Source of the DNA: Candidatus Cybelea sp.
GTDB lineage: Bacteria; Vulcanimicrobiota; Vulcanimicrobiia; Vulcanimicrobiales; Vulcanimicrobiaceae
DNA: 53,028 nucleotides
Assembly (NCBI GenBank): GCA_036489315.1
Contig: DASXFZ010000015.1
Span: forward strand, 1 to 53,028
Direction: 5' to 3'
The translations under genes and the position numbers were made by a program. The notes under the pieces are model-generated. The model was not told the DNA's origin. It saw nothing but the letters and a program-made list of their open reading frames with translations, and did not search any database. Position 1 is the stretch's first letter, and each line of letters begins with the position of its first letter. Shown here piece after piece: positions 1 through 8,802 of this stretch.

Positions 1-1944
1 GCTGAACTGGCCCGGCACCGTGTTGTAGAGGCGCGGTTCGAGGCCGTAATGCTCGAACGACGAGCGAAGTGCGCGCACCATAACGTCGGGATGGTATCGC
101 GCCGCAGCAAATGCATACCACCACGTTAGCCCGGGCCAGACGCCGCCAAGCAGACCCGAATACGCAGCGGGCTCGTATCGCGGGTCCAAACGTGAGACGG
201 TTCGCAATCCGGCTGAGGTCCAAAAATCGGGGCAATTCAGCCGGCTGATGATGCGAAACCCCGTTTCATCGCTGCACGCGCGCATGATAACAGGGAATAC
301 TTCATCCCCGGTCACGTCCGTTCGTGCGTAGCCATCGACGTCGACGTTGAGGTAGTACAATCCATTCTTCGGATTAATGAGATGAGCGTCCATCGCGTCG
401 CGAATACCTGCGGATGCTTCCCCAAAGGCGATCCGATCCTGGTCGAAGGTGCCGAGATTCTCCGCCAAATGCGAGGCGGCGCGCAACGCGGCGCAGCACT
501 CGGCGTTGATCTCGGTCACCGCGCCGTTGATGTTGTAGCGCGGAATGATGTTGCGCCACCCGGCGATGCCCCAAACGTCGCCGCGCGGATCGTGCGCAGT
601 GCAGAAGACCAGTCCGCGAGCGTCGATTTGGGAGATAATGTAGCGCGCGGCCTTCGCGACCGACGGGTACATTTGCTGCAGCCAAGTGGAATCGCCCGTT
701 GAGCGGAAATGGTGATTGATTGCGAGGATGAATAACGGCGTGTCGTCGTTGATGTTCAGTCCGTCGTCCTCGATGTGACCGGTGACCGCATCGAAGTATT
801 CCGGAAGCTTTCCATTCTCATACTGGCGGCGTGCGATGTGGTCGAGCAGATCGCGAGAGAACGACGGAAGAAAGTGATCGTTACCATACACAAACCACGC
901 CGAGTCGCGAACCACGATGTTCGGGTAGTTCCCTGGATCGTTCGTCAACCCGCATGCTGTCGGGTAGGTCGCCATCACGCGGCGCATGTTAACTTTGCTC
1001 CAGAGCGCGCCATTATTGATCACCGGATCAGGCGTGAGCACGCGTCCGTGGCGCAGAACCTGCGCGAGGTGCTTTATCGACCGCTCGAGCGCCGCGTGCG
1101 GCTCCTCGCGCGTTAAATAGTTCCGCAGCGCGTCGACGTCACCGTGCGCGTAGGCACCGGCAACAAAACAGAACCGGCGGGGTTTATTCGGCTCCAGCGC
1201 GAGATCGAGTTGGAGCCGGCCAAGGACTGCGCCGACGGCATCGAGGTTGTTGCGAACGTTATGCAGGTACGTCGCGTCGTACGTTCCGCCGTAGTCGAAG
1301 TCGCACCCGTATCGCGTCGGCGGTTCCGAGAGACCGAAGATGCGAACCCACTGGGGACGGCTCTTGTTTATGGAGACGAGCGCATTCGCTCTAGCTTCGA
1401 ATCGCGTCTGTACGTCGGCCGGCGTGCTGCCGCTCAGCATCGCAGAACCGATGACGCGAGCATGATGCAGGATCGTGTCGCGGTTGATAACGTCGACGAT
1501 GATGTACACCAGCGGAGGATCTTCGTGCCCGGGCTTGGCGCTGCCGAGTGGAAGGAACGTCGTTTCCACAATGTCGATCACGCTCTTGAGCGTATATCTG
1601 ACGCGCTGATATGCGGGATGGAGTTCAAAGACGCGTTTGCCGACGTCTGCAAAGAGCTGTGTATAGCTCGGGGACTCCTGCACATCTGACGGTTCGCCGG
1701 TATCGGAAAAGCCTAAGCTGCCAAGCGGTTTGGAACGAGAACCATATTGAACCCCGATCGTGCCAATCAACGATTGCGCTGCGTCATTGAGAAAGACGCG
1801 TTCGATCTGGCCCGTACCTTTAGTGAGAATCCACAGAGCGCTGTTGCCGAGGCTCGCGCCCATGCCGAGGTTTGACTCCGTAGTCGTGAACGACGGCAGC
1901 GAGCCCACTTCCATGCCGCTATCTTCGTCGCCCGGGCGCGTCAT
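1..1944 (-). CDS. Six-hairpin glycoside hydrolase, glycogen-debranching-enzyme-like (3' end beyond window)
   Basis: The reverse strand stays open from the stop at 2038-2040 down to base 1, so the gene runs off the left edge; about 648 residues are visible from an ATG at 1942-1944. The N-terminal part (residues 25-60) looks like the beta-sandwich that precedes glucoamylase/debranching catalytic barrels. The rest is a helical-repeat (alpha/alpha)6 region with blocks typical of the amylo-alpha-1,6-glucosidase group, for example LPEYFDAVTGHIEDDG near residue 385, TEINAECCAALR near 477 and GGVWPGLTWWYAF near 605. The likely role is hydrolysis of an alpha-glucan or related oligosaccharide; substrate and exact GH family cannot be fixed. 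No export signal is visible, so it is probably cytoplasmic. No strong Shine-Dalgarno precedes 1944, so the start is tentative. It is divergent from the lipoprotein at 2059. Confidence 0.72.
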   Translation of the reverse strand, partial: MTRPGDEDSGMEVGSLPSFTTTESNLGMGASLGNSALWILTKGTGQIERVFLNDAAQSLIGTIGVQYGSRSKPLGSLGFSDTGEPSDVQESPSYTQLFADVGKRVFELHPAYQRVRYTLKSVIDIVETTFLPLGSAKPGHEDPPLVYIIVDVINRDTILHHARVIGSAMLSGSTPADVQTRFEARANALVSINKSRPQWVRIFGLSEPPTRYGCDFDYGGTYDATYLHNVRNNLDAVGAVLGRLQLDLALEPNKPRRFCFVAGAYAHGDVDALRNYLTREEPHAALERSIKHLAQVLRHGRVLTPDPVINNGALWSKVNMRRVMATYPTACGLTNDPGNYPNIVVRDSAWFVYGNDHFLPSFSRDLLDHIARRQYENGKLPEYFDAVTGHIEDDGLNINDDTPLFILAINHHFRSTGDSTWLQQMYPSVAKAARYIISQIDARGLVFCTAHDPRGDVWGIAGWRNIIPRYNINGAVTEINAECCAALRAASHLAENLGTFDQDRIAFGEASAGIRDAMDAHLINPKNGLYYLNVDVDGYARTDVTGDEVFPVIMRACSDETGFRIISRLNCPDFWTSAGLRTVSRLDPRYEPAAYSGLLGGVWPGLTWWYAFAAARYHPDVMVRALRSSFEHYGLEPRLYNTVPGQFS

Positions 1945-2058
1945 CCTGAGGTGCCCGCGCCGGGTCAGGTTTTGGTCATGCCTCGCGCAAGGTGGCGCGA
2001 TGCCAGGCTCAAAACCAAAGGAGCCTCTGCGCTCTGTTTACGAGAAAGGTTTTAAGAG

Positions 2059-3003
2059 ATGCACGCACACCGTCTTTTGAGCGCGTTAGCGCTCGTTGCC
2101 GTGCCGGCCGTGGCGGCGGGATGCTCGGGCGACGCCCGCGTCGTTCCTCCCGCAGGCTCGGCCGCGGCGCCGTCGGCCGCACGCATCGGTTGGTTATCGC
2201 CGCAAGCCAAGCACGGCGGTCAGCTGTACGTTGCCGACCAGTCCAATCAGCGCGTCGCGATATTCTCTCAGAAGACCGGCGCACCGACCGGCCAGATCAC
2301 CGACGCGATCGCCGGCCCCGACGGATTGTACGTCGATCCGCGCGGTACGCTCTACGTTTGCAACTTCGGCGCCGGAACCGTTACCGAATATCCAAAGGGC
2401 CAGACGACGCACTCGAAGACGCTGACCGGCACCATTGGGCCCAAGTACGTCGTCGCCGGACGCGACGGCACCGTATACGTTTCCGATTTTGGCGACGGCT
2501 CGCACAGCAACCTGTACGAATACGCCAAAGGCAGCACGACGCCCACGACGACCATCCCGTTTGCGACGTTTCCGGCCGGCGTCGCACTGAATACTCAAAA
2601 CAAGCTTTACGTAGCGTACAGCGATCCAACCAACAACGACCTCGAAGTGCTCAAGTTCGCCCCGGGGTCGACCAAAGGGAAGAATCTCGGCATTCACATC
2701 AAGTACGATAACGCGGGGGGCCTCGCGTTCGACAAGAGCGACGATCTGCTGCTCGACGATCAAAGCCTGCCGGGCGTCGACGTTTTTCCGCCGGGAGCGA
2801 CCGTGCCGTCGCAGCAGATCAAAGGCTTTAACCTCGCCTACCAGATCGCACTCAACAAGAAGAACGCGCACCTCTTCGTGAGCGATCCGTTCGGCCCATC
2901 GGTTCAGGAGGTCGCCTATCCCTCTGGAACGCCCATTCAAAGCTTCTCCAGCGGTCTCTCGGGAGCATTCGGAGTCGCGACGAGTCCGGACAGCCCGTAT
3001 TAA
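2059..3003 (+). CDS. NHL/SMP-30-like beta-propeller lipoprotein
   Basis: A 314-residue exported lipoprotein. A hydrophobic N-terminus ends in the lipobox VAAGC (Cys around residue 22), followed by repeated blade-like units of the type 'LYVADQSNQRVAIF', 'LYVCNFGAGTVTEYPKG' and 'VYVSDFGDG', each roughly 40-45 residues. This pattern is characteristic of NHL/SMP-30-type propellers. The likely location is the outer surface or periplasm; no catalytic residues are evident and the ligand is unknown. The ATG follows a GAGAAAGG purine stretch. The reading frame of the downstream regulator-like gene is open right up to this stop codon, suggesting coupling. It belongs to the same broad family as the proteins at 4753, 8803, 10013 and 34756. 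Confidence 0.85.
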   Translation: MHAHRLLSALALVAVPAVAAGCSGDARVVPPAGSAAAPSAARIGWLSPQAKHGGQLYVADQSNQRVAIFSQKTGAPTGQITDAIAGPDGLYVDPRGTLYVCNFGAGTVTEYPKGQTTHSKTLTGTIGPKYVVAGRDGTVYVSDFGDGSHSNLYEYAKGSTTPTTTIPFATFPAGVALNTQNKLYVAYSDPTNNDLEVLKFAPGSTKGKNLGIHIKYDNAGGLAFDKSDDLLLDDQSLPGVDVFPPGATVPSQQIKGFNLAYQIALNKKNAHLFVSDPFGPSVQEVAYPSGTPIQSFSSGLSGAFGVATSPDSPY

Positions 3004-3082
3004 GCGCCCGTCGCAGTTCGCCGAACTGTCGCGTCTCCTGCGCCGTCTCGACGATCCGGAGTCGGTACGGCAGAGCGCGCTG

Positions 3083-4663
3083 GTGCGTGGCGCGTTCGGC
3101 GGACTGCGAACTGGAAACGCTCCCATCGACGAAAAGCTCACGCTGCTGCGCATCCGCGCCGCGGTGCTGTCCGCGGTGGCAACGCTCGATACGGAGCTCG
3201 ACACGCGCAACGTGCACTTCGCGCGGCAGCGCACAATCGTCACGCGCTGCGACCTGCGTGGAGAAAAGCACGCCGCGGTGGCCGCCGATCTCGGCGTCTC
3301 GTTGCGCGAGTTCTATCGCGAGCGGCGGCGTGCGTTCGAGCGGTTACTGGCGAACCTCGAATCGAATCTGCGCGAGTCGGCGCGGCCGGTCCGAAGCCTT
3401 CCCACCCGCTTCGAGCTCGAGCTCGATCGCGTCGCAAACCTTCGTCTCGTTGGGGCGTTCGGCGCGGCCTTCGCACTGCTCGAACGCATCGCGATCGAGG
3501 CGGCCGATCCCAACGACGGCGTGCGCGCCTGGTGCTACGGCGTAGAAATTGCGAGCGATATCGGCGATAACGAGCGCGCACAGCGCCTGTTCGCGCGGGC
3601 ACTGCAGCACGTTCGCGAGATGGCCGGCGAATTGGAGCCGATCGGCGAGGTCACTCTGCAAATGGCGTCCGCGTACGTGGCGTGGAACGCGGGCAGCGAT
3701 TTGGCCGGCGCGACCGTGCACCTCGAGCGGGCCGCCGGCGCCGCGGAACGGCTGCCGCCCACGGTTCAACGCGGTCACGTCAGGGTGGCCACCGGCGCGC
3801 TGTTCCATCGCGCAGAGTTATCGTGTCTGCATGGCGATCCGGCGGCGGCACTCCACACGCTGGGCCGCGCGCGGCGGCTGCTCGACCGGCTGCCTCACAA
3901 GCCCAACGATCTGCTCGGCCGCCTCTTTCTCGAGCTCAGCGTCGTGCACGAGCTGATCGTCGGCGGCATGCCGCGTTCGATCGAGTATGCGCTGGAGGCG
4001 CTGGACGTCTTCGAATGCGCGCGTCACGCCGAAGGCGTCGCGGTCGCAAGCGGCTTACTCTGTAGTGCGCTGACGCAGTGCGAGGAGTTCGAGCAGGCAT
4101 TGGCGCTCGGCACGCTCGCGCTCGAGACGGCGCGCACCGCCGGAAACCCGAAGCTGATTGCGGATTCGGCCCTGCTGCTGGCGCAGGCGCACGCACTTGG
4201 CGGCGATCCAAAAGTGGGGCTGGCGCTCGCACGCGAGGCTGCGACGCACGGACGAACCGCACTCTTTGCCGCTCGGGCGCCGCTCGCGATGGCGGAGGCG
4301 CATTTGGCGCTGGGCGACTCTGAACGGGCGCTTACCCACGCCAATGAAACCGCGCGCTTCGCGTCGGCGCGCGGAATGGAGCGTTACGCCGGAATGGCCG
4401 CGCGAATCTCTGCCGACGCCTACGCCGCACTCAACCTGCCGTTGCAGGCCCGCGAGCAGGCGGACTTGGCGCTTTGCCTTTTGTCGGCGCACGGTCATCC
4501 GTACTCGCTCGCGCGCGCCTATGCAACGGCGCAGCGCGAGGGCATCGGCGGAGCGGCGCCGCGGCTCGCGCAAGAGATCCGCGACACGCTGCGAGCGCCG
4601 GATTCTAAGGCGCAACTGGAGGCTCTCGGCTCAGGGCGGCGGAGCCGGCCGATCTCTTTCTGA
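3083..4663 (+). CDS. HTH domain plus TPR-repeat protein, probable regulator (start uncertain)
   Basis: At least 526 residues. Residues 50-90 contain a helix-turn-helix of the sigma-70/LuxR kind (HAAVAADLGVSLREFYRE), preceded by an arginine-rich helix. From about residue 110 to the end the protein consists of Ala/Leu-rich helical pairs typical of TPR repeats, as in ATP-less signal-sensing regulators. It is cytoplasmic with no membrane segment. The GTG at 3083 is only the longest conventional start: the same frame is open upstream and reads protein-like (residues such as FAELSRLLRRLDDPESV) back to the stop of the preceding lipoprotein, so the true start may be a non-ATG codon near 2999-3026. 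Its position directly behind a lipoprotein gene suggests co-transcription. Target genes are unknown. Confidence 0.75.
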   Translation: MRGAFGGLRTGNAPIDEKLTLLRIRAAVLSAVATLDTELDTRNVHFARQRTIVTRCDLRGEKHAAVAADLGVSLREFYRERRRAFERLLANLESNLRESARPVRSLPTRFELELDRVANLRLVGAFGAAFALLERIAIEAADPNDGVRAWCYGVEIASDIGDNERAQRLFARALQHVREMAGELEPIGEVTLQMASAYVAWNAGSDLAGATVHLERAAGAAERLPPTVQRGHVRVATGALFHRAELSCLHGDPAAALHTLGRARRLLDRLPHKPNDLLGRLFLELSVVHELIVGGMPRSIEYALEALDVFECARHAEGVAVASGLLCSALTQCEEFEQALALGTLALETARTAGNPKLIADSALLLAQAHALGGDPKVGLALAREAATHGRTALFAARAPLAMAEAHLALGDSERALTHANETARFASARGMERYAGMAARISADAYAALNLPLQAREQADLALCLLSAHGHPYSLARAYATAQREGIGGAAPRLAQEIRDTLRAPDSKAQLEALGSGRRSRPISF

Positions 4664-4685
4664 TTGAACCGCTCGGCCGGAAAAG

Positions 4686-4713
4686 CAATGGACCAGCCGG
4701 AGCTGGCCCATTG
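4686..4713. terminator. Stem-loop between convergent genes, probable bidirectional terminator
   Basis: A nearly perfect inverted repeat (CAATGG-a-CCAGC, loop cgga, GCTGG-c-CCATTG) lies between the convergent genes ending at 4663 and 4753. Read on the minus strand the stem is followed by CTTTTCC, so it fits best as a terminator of the lipoprotein gene at 4753-5778. Confidence 0.6.
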
Positions 4714-4752
4714 TACGCGTTGACGGTGCCCCTATTGAAGGGCTTGGTTAGA

Positions 4753-5778
4753 CTATTTGGCGGCTGCGACTGATGCGAGCGGCTCCGAGAAACTGCCCGT
4801 GAGGGTCGCGAGCGGCGAACCGCCGGCCGGATAGCTGTAGATTTCGCCGTCGACGTTTCCGGCATCCGGACAGATGACGTAGCCCTTGGCGATCCACGTT
4901 TGATCGCAGTCCGACGAACCGGAGAGGGAGACGGTGCCTTCTTCCGTCGCGGTCGTTCCTTTAACCGTGTACTGGTCGATCGTGTGGGCTTCCTGATCGT
5001 TCACCGTGACATACTTGCCGTCCCATTGAACGCTGCCTGGGAACTCGACCGAGTTGCTGGTCGTGATGGTTTCGGCGGTGTTCTTGCCCTTCGGAATCTC
5101 AACCAAGCCGAATTCACCTTGGGAGTTGAAGCCGTCGATAAAGAGGTTGCTGCTGGCGTCGTAGCCGGAGAAGAATGCTTCAACCAACGGGGTAGAGATA
5201 GCCGTTCCCGAGCCCTTTGCGCCCTTGTAGATCACAACCACACCGTTGTTGATCATCGTCCCGGCAAGATCGCCGGTCTTGGGATCGATGGAACAACCCA
5301 CCGGTTCGCCGGCCGTTGTAGTTAGCGTCGCGATCGGGCTGGTACCGCCGACCTTGAACTGCTCGAACGAATCCGTGCCGCTCGCCGTTACCCAGAAGGT
5401 CTTCTTGCCGCTACCGTAGAGTACATCGGTGCACGAGCCCTGGGCCTCCGACACGCCGGAGATCGTTCCGATCGATGAATCGCCCTTCGGATAATCGAAC
5501 TCCAGTACGTCGCTTGCGCTGAAGTCCGCGATGTATTGATCGGCTTTCTTCTTCTTATGGCGGTGGTGCTTGTCAGGGGTTACGTGTGCGTTCAGGTTGG
5601 GGTGGGCTGCGGTAATCAGGATACCGTTTTGCGATACCGCTCTGCCGAGGTGCATCCCGTTGGACGTTCCGACTGAATTGGGACCGAGCGCCGATCCGCC
5701 CCCGCTGCTGCAAGCCGCGAGCATCGCCCCGGCCGCCGCAAGTCCTAACGTATACTTGGCCAAACTCAATGTATTCAT
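4753..5778 (-). CDS. Beta-propeller-like lipoprotein
   Basis: A 341-residue lipoprotein: signal peptide MNTLSLAKYTLGLAAAGAM with lipobox MLAAC, then a Gly/Ser-rich linker and a basic stretch (HHRHKKKKADQ, near residues 72-82). A series of beta-rich repeats follows (for example DVLEFDYPKGDSSIGTISG), typical of a surface beta-propeller. A GGAGCAAGG Shine-Dalgarno lies 8 nt before the ATG at 5778. Function is unknown; related in style to the lipoproteins at 8803 and 2059. It appears monocistronic, with the stem-loop at 4686-4713 behind it. Confidence 0.85.
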   Translation of the reverse strand: MNTLSLAKYTLGLAAAGAMLAACSSGGGSALGPNSVGTSNGMHLGRAVSQNGILITAAHPNLNAHVTPDKHHRHKKKKADQYIADFSASDVLEFDYPKGDSSIGTISGVSEAQGSCTDVLYGSGKKTFWVTASGTDSFEQFKVGGTSPIATLTTTAGEPVGCSIDPKTGDLAGTMINNGVVVIYKGAKGSGTAISTPLVEAFFSGYDASSNLFIDGFNSQGEFGLVEIPKGKNTAETITTSNSVEFPGSVQWDGKYVTVNDQEAHTIDQYTVKGTTATEEGTVSLSGSSDCDQTWIAKGYVICPDAGNVDGEIYSYPAGGSPLATLTGSFSEPLASVAAAK

Positions 5779-6319
5779 TTGTGGAACCTTGCTCCATTTC
5801 TTTAGATCGAAGTGTCTTTAGTCAGCGTCGACTTTGCCTCAGTAATGAATGACAGAGATCGAGATAACTTCACTCGACCACGCGGCACTCGCGAGACGTC
5901 AGGCAGTTGCTTCGACCGGGGAGATGAAAGGCGAAGTCCTCGGCCGGGAAAGCGTGCGAGGTCCTCGGGTCTGCCGTGGACTGTGACTTTTGCCACAGCA
6001 AATCCTTCACAGCGGTCATCTTTTTGGGGTGGTTCTTCTGGGGGAGCGCAGGCCAAAAACGGCCGGCATCTTCTGGCTGCCGGGGGGCCTCGGAGCGGTC
6101 GTCTCCCTGGCCAGATTAAGCGAGGGCACCTAGAGTGCTCGTTTCCCAAGTTGCGCCTCGTCTTTTGACGAGAAACGCACCTCGTTATCGGACAAGCTAG
6201 CGCTCGCTCTTCGAACCGCGCGAGGTCGGGATGGAAGAAATCTTTTTTGCGTCGAAGCGCGACCGCACATGGGGAATCGCGGCTTAGTACTTACACAACG
6301 TGCTTGACGTGGACGCGGA
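5779..6319. other. 541-bp intergenic region between divergent genes
   Basis: No convincing gene is visible; the open frames on both strands are Arg/Pro-rich and lack start sites. The region must hold the promoters of the lipoprotein (leftward) and the MDR oxidoreductase (rightward). A small perfect hairpin CTCGTC-tttt-GACGAG occurs near 6154-6170, and GTCCTCGG is repeated around 5936 and 5971. I could not match any riboswitch consensus. Confidence 0.5.
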
Positions 6320-7285
6320 TTGAAGGCGGCAATCATAAGGGCACGCGACGGCGTGCCGGAATACGGGTCTTTCGCAGAGCCCATCCTCGGCGAAGGCCAC
6401 GAACTCGTTAGCCTTGTTGCGGCGGGGATTCACCCGATCGTACGCGCTTTGGCATCGGGACGTCATTACGGAAGTGCGGGCGTATGGCCGCTGATCCCAG
6501 GCCTCGACGCCGTTGCGCGCACGGCAGACGGCGACTTGATCTACACGGGAAATATTGCGCGGCCGTACGGCACCCTTGCCGAACGTATGGCCGTGCCGCA
6601 GGGCGTGCGCATCTCGCTTCCACCCGAGGCGGACCCGGTACAGATAGCCGGCGGAGTCAATCCCGGTCTGGCGTCTTGGTTGACGTTGAACGCACGCAAA
6701 CGCGAGATCGGCCTCCTTGGCAGTGTTTTGATTCTCGGCGTAACCGGCATGGCAGGGTCGCTTGCCGCCCAAAATGCGCGCGTGCTCGGCGCCACGCGGA
6801 TCGTTGGAGCCGGGCGTAATGCTGCCGCGCTTGAACGCATAGCGAAAGCCGATGCCAAAACCGTCTCGCTGATCGGTGACCCCGAAGCCGATGCGGATGC
6901 GCTCCATCGAGCACTCGGCGAGACGGCACCGAGCATCGTCCTTGATTTCCTTTGGGCCGGCGCGGCCGAAGCGGCATTCCGTGCGCTGGGCCGGCACGGT
7001 TTGGACGAAGATCGTGCGAACATCTCGTATGTCGAGATTGGGGCTATGGCCGGTCCCGATGCGGCTGTGCCCGCGTCGCTCCTGCGCAGCCGGCATATTC
7101 GTATTTCCGGAAGCGGCGCAGGCTCGGCCTCAATTGCCGACGTCGTAGCGCAGATTCCGATCTACATGCAGCTCATCGCCGATCACAAGATTGACGTACC
7201 GACACAACCCTTCACTCTCTCATCGATCGCTGATGCCTGGGCTGCGTCGGAGAGCAGTGGCCGCCGCGCCGTCGTCGTCCCGTAA
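6320..7285 (+). CDS. MDR-superfamily (quinone-oxidoreductase-like) NAD(P)H-dependent oxidoreductase
   Basis: A 321-residue medium-chain dehydrogenase/reductase. The N-terminal GroES-like part includes the GxGHE/xxGIHP region and a PGLDAVA block. A Rossmann fold follows with the nucleotide-binding turn LILGVTGMAGSLAAQ near residues 138-152. Catalytic-zinc ligands of alcohol dehydrogenases are absent, which fits the zinc-independent quinone-oxidoreductase branch. It would reduce a quinone, enal or similar carbonyl with NAD(P)H in the cytosol; the substrate is unknown. The start used is a TTG at 6320, which gives the usual MKAA N-terminus of the family; no better ATG exists nearby. It is transcribed alone and converges with the HAF lipoprotein. 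Confidence 0.85.
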   Translation: MKAAIIRARDGVPEYGSFAEPILGEGHELVSLVAAGIHPIVRALASGRHYGSAGVWPLIPGLDAVARTADGDLIYTGNIARPYGTLAERMAVPQGVRISLPPEADPVQIAGGVNPGLASWLTLNARKREIGLLGSVLILGVTGMAGSLAAQNARVLGATRIVGAGRNAAALERIAKADAKTVSLIGDPEADADALHRALGETAPSIVLDFLWAGAAEAAFRALGRHGLDEDRANISYVEIGAMAGPDAAVPASLLRSRHIRISGSGAGSASIADVVAQIPIYMQLIADHKIDVPTQPFTLSSIADAWAASESSGRRAVVVP

Positions 7286-7318
7286 CTCGACCACTACCTT
7301 CAACTCTCCGTCTCTGCG

Positions 7319-8638
7319 CTATCGCGGAATTGCGGATTTGCGAAGATCCCAGAACTTCGCACGGGGGTTCCGAAGTCGCATCAGCAAGCCTCCGGGCGGC
7401 GTAACCGCAAGCGCAGAAGCGCCACCCGGCAAAGCATGGCCCGCCCTGCCGGGGATCAACACGACCGCGCGCTCTAGTCCCTGTGCGTCGACCGTTGCGC
7501 CGACGATCTGCCCCCGGTCGTTAACGTTGCCGCCAAACAGCACGTTCAGGTTCTTGTTCGGCGCGATGAGCGCGTTGAGGTCGCTCATTGAACCGTTCTG
7601 CCAGAGGAAGCCTCGGCAGTTTCCGCTCGCGTCGCACGATTCGCCGACGATCTGTCCCGCATCGTTGATTCCGCCGGCGAAGCTATCGGTGTCGCCGGGC
7701 AACGTGCCAAGGTCGCTCATTCTGCCGCGCTGCCAAAGAAAAGCGTGAGTCACCGTGTCTCCGGACAGGTTTGAGTTGCCGATGACCTGGCGTCGTTCGT
7801 TGATATCCAATGCGATGTTGACGCTGCCCCCGAGGCTTCCGAGGCTAATTGGTGAGGCGTTTTGCCAGAGGACCGCGTGACTCGTTGGAGCGGCGCACGA
7901 GCCGGAATTGCCAACGGCAGCCCGTCCGGACTGCGTGAGCGTGTACGCATACGAAACAGTGTCGCCGGCGTAAGGCGGCAGCGTGGTGATCTTGCCGTTC
8001 GGCTGCCAAATGACGCCGAGATAATCGAGAACGTGCGGCGGAGTGCAGCTCGGATCTTGAATACTGGTCTCGGCGGCACCGGCCATTTGGCCGCGCATAT
8101 TCACGTCGTTGGTGTTGTCGTTGTTTCCGCCGAGGGTTGGAAGCGGCCTCATCTTACCGCGCTGCCAACTGAAACCTAAGCAAATGTGCGACGTGCCAAA
8201 ACCGCAGAAGTTTTCGTCATTGGGATCAGTGGCCGAGGTTTCCGACCATCCCACGAACTGACCGGCGCTCCCGTGGTTATACTGGAAAATGGCGCTGTTC
8301 GGGCCGCCCAGCGTGCCGAGGTCGATCGTGCGCGGGGGATATTCCCAGATCTGGGCGTGCTCGATTTCGTTTGAGCTTAGCAGCGATGTGCCGCTGGCTT
8401 GGCCGCGATCGTTGATGTTGATGGCGAAGCTGACGCTTCCGCCGAGCGAGTCCAGCGTGACGAGATCGTAGTGCCTGAAGCGTGCCTTCGAGCGTGCGTT
8501 CGGCCCGGATGTTGTAACGCGTTGCTGCGTCGATGCTGCAGGCGCGAAGGTCGAGGACGGCACGCCGCCGCAGCCGGACAGCACCACGGCGGCCGCTAAT
8601 GCAGCTGATGCATAGGCGGCGTTGATCGAAATGTTCAT
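7319..8638 (-). CDS. HAF-repeat extracellular lipoprotein
   Basis: The ATG at 8638 was chosen because GGAGAGGAG lies 9 nt upstream and because it gives a clean lipoprotein signal (MNISINAAYASAALAAAVV, lipobox LSGC). The 439-residue protein consists of HAF repeats with the signature HAFLWQxGxMxDLGTLxG followed by INDxGQIVG, seen at least six times (for example LGTLGGPNSA, LGSLGGSVNI, LGTLPGDTDS). HAF proteins form secreted beta-rich structures of unknown role. A further in-frame ATG-less extension to 8725 exists but places charged residues before the signal peptide and is rejected. Confidence 0.88.
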   Translation of the reverse strand: MNISINAAYASAALAAAVVLSGCGGVPSSTFAPAASTQQRVTTSGPNARSKARFRHYDLVTLDSLGGSVSFAININDRGQASGTSLLSSNEIEHAQIWEYPPRTIDLGTLGGPNSAIFQYNHGSAGQFVGWSETSATDPNDENFCGFGTSHICLGFSWQRGKMRPLPTLGGNNDNTNDVNMRGQMAGAAETSIQDPSCTPPHVLDYLGVIWQPNGKITTLPPYAGDTVSYAYTLTQSGRAAVGNSGSCAAPTSHAVLWQNASPISLGSLGGSVNIALDINERRQVIGNSNLSGDTVTHAFLWQRGRMSDLGTLPGDTDSFAGGINDAGQIVGESCDASGNCRGFLWQNGSMSDLNALIAPNKNLNVLFGGNVNDRGQIVGATVDAQGLERAVVLIPGRAGHALPGGASALAVTPPGGLLMRLRNPRAKFWDLRKSAIPR

Positions 8639-8802
8639 TGGCGGATGCTCCTCTCCAACCAAATCTACGACGCCCGCTTGGTGCGCGATTCTGGCTGGAT
8701 CCCGGTAACGACCGATCGCGCACAAACGTGACGCTTCCGCTAACGCCGCTTTAAACCATTAACGAACCGTCCAAAGAGAAGCTAGGAGTCCTTTGGTCGC
8801 AT

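Noticed and set aside
382-2080. Open frames on the plus strand opposite the glycoside hydrolase (for example 382-702, 1144-1689, 1760-2080)
   Set aside because: Antisense shadows: the minus strand reads a continuous, family-like protein over the whole stretch, while the plus frames are Arg/Val-rich without start sites.
5900-6000. Possible riboswitch with repeated GTCCTCGG and purine-rich stretches
   Set aside because: No match to glycine, cobalamin, c-di-GMP or TPP consensus cores on either strand.
5812-6168. Open frames on both strands in the gap 5779-6319
   Set aside because: Arg/Pro-rich, no Shine-Dalgarno, no family-like wording; treated as intergenic.
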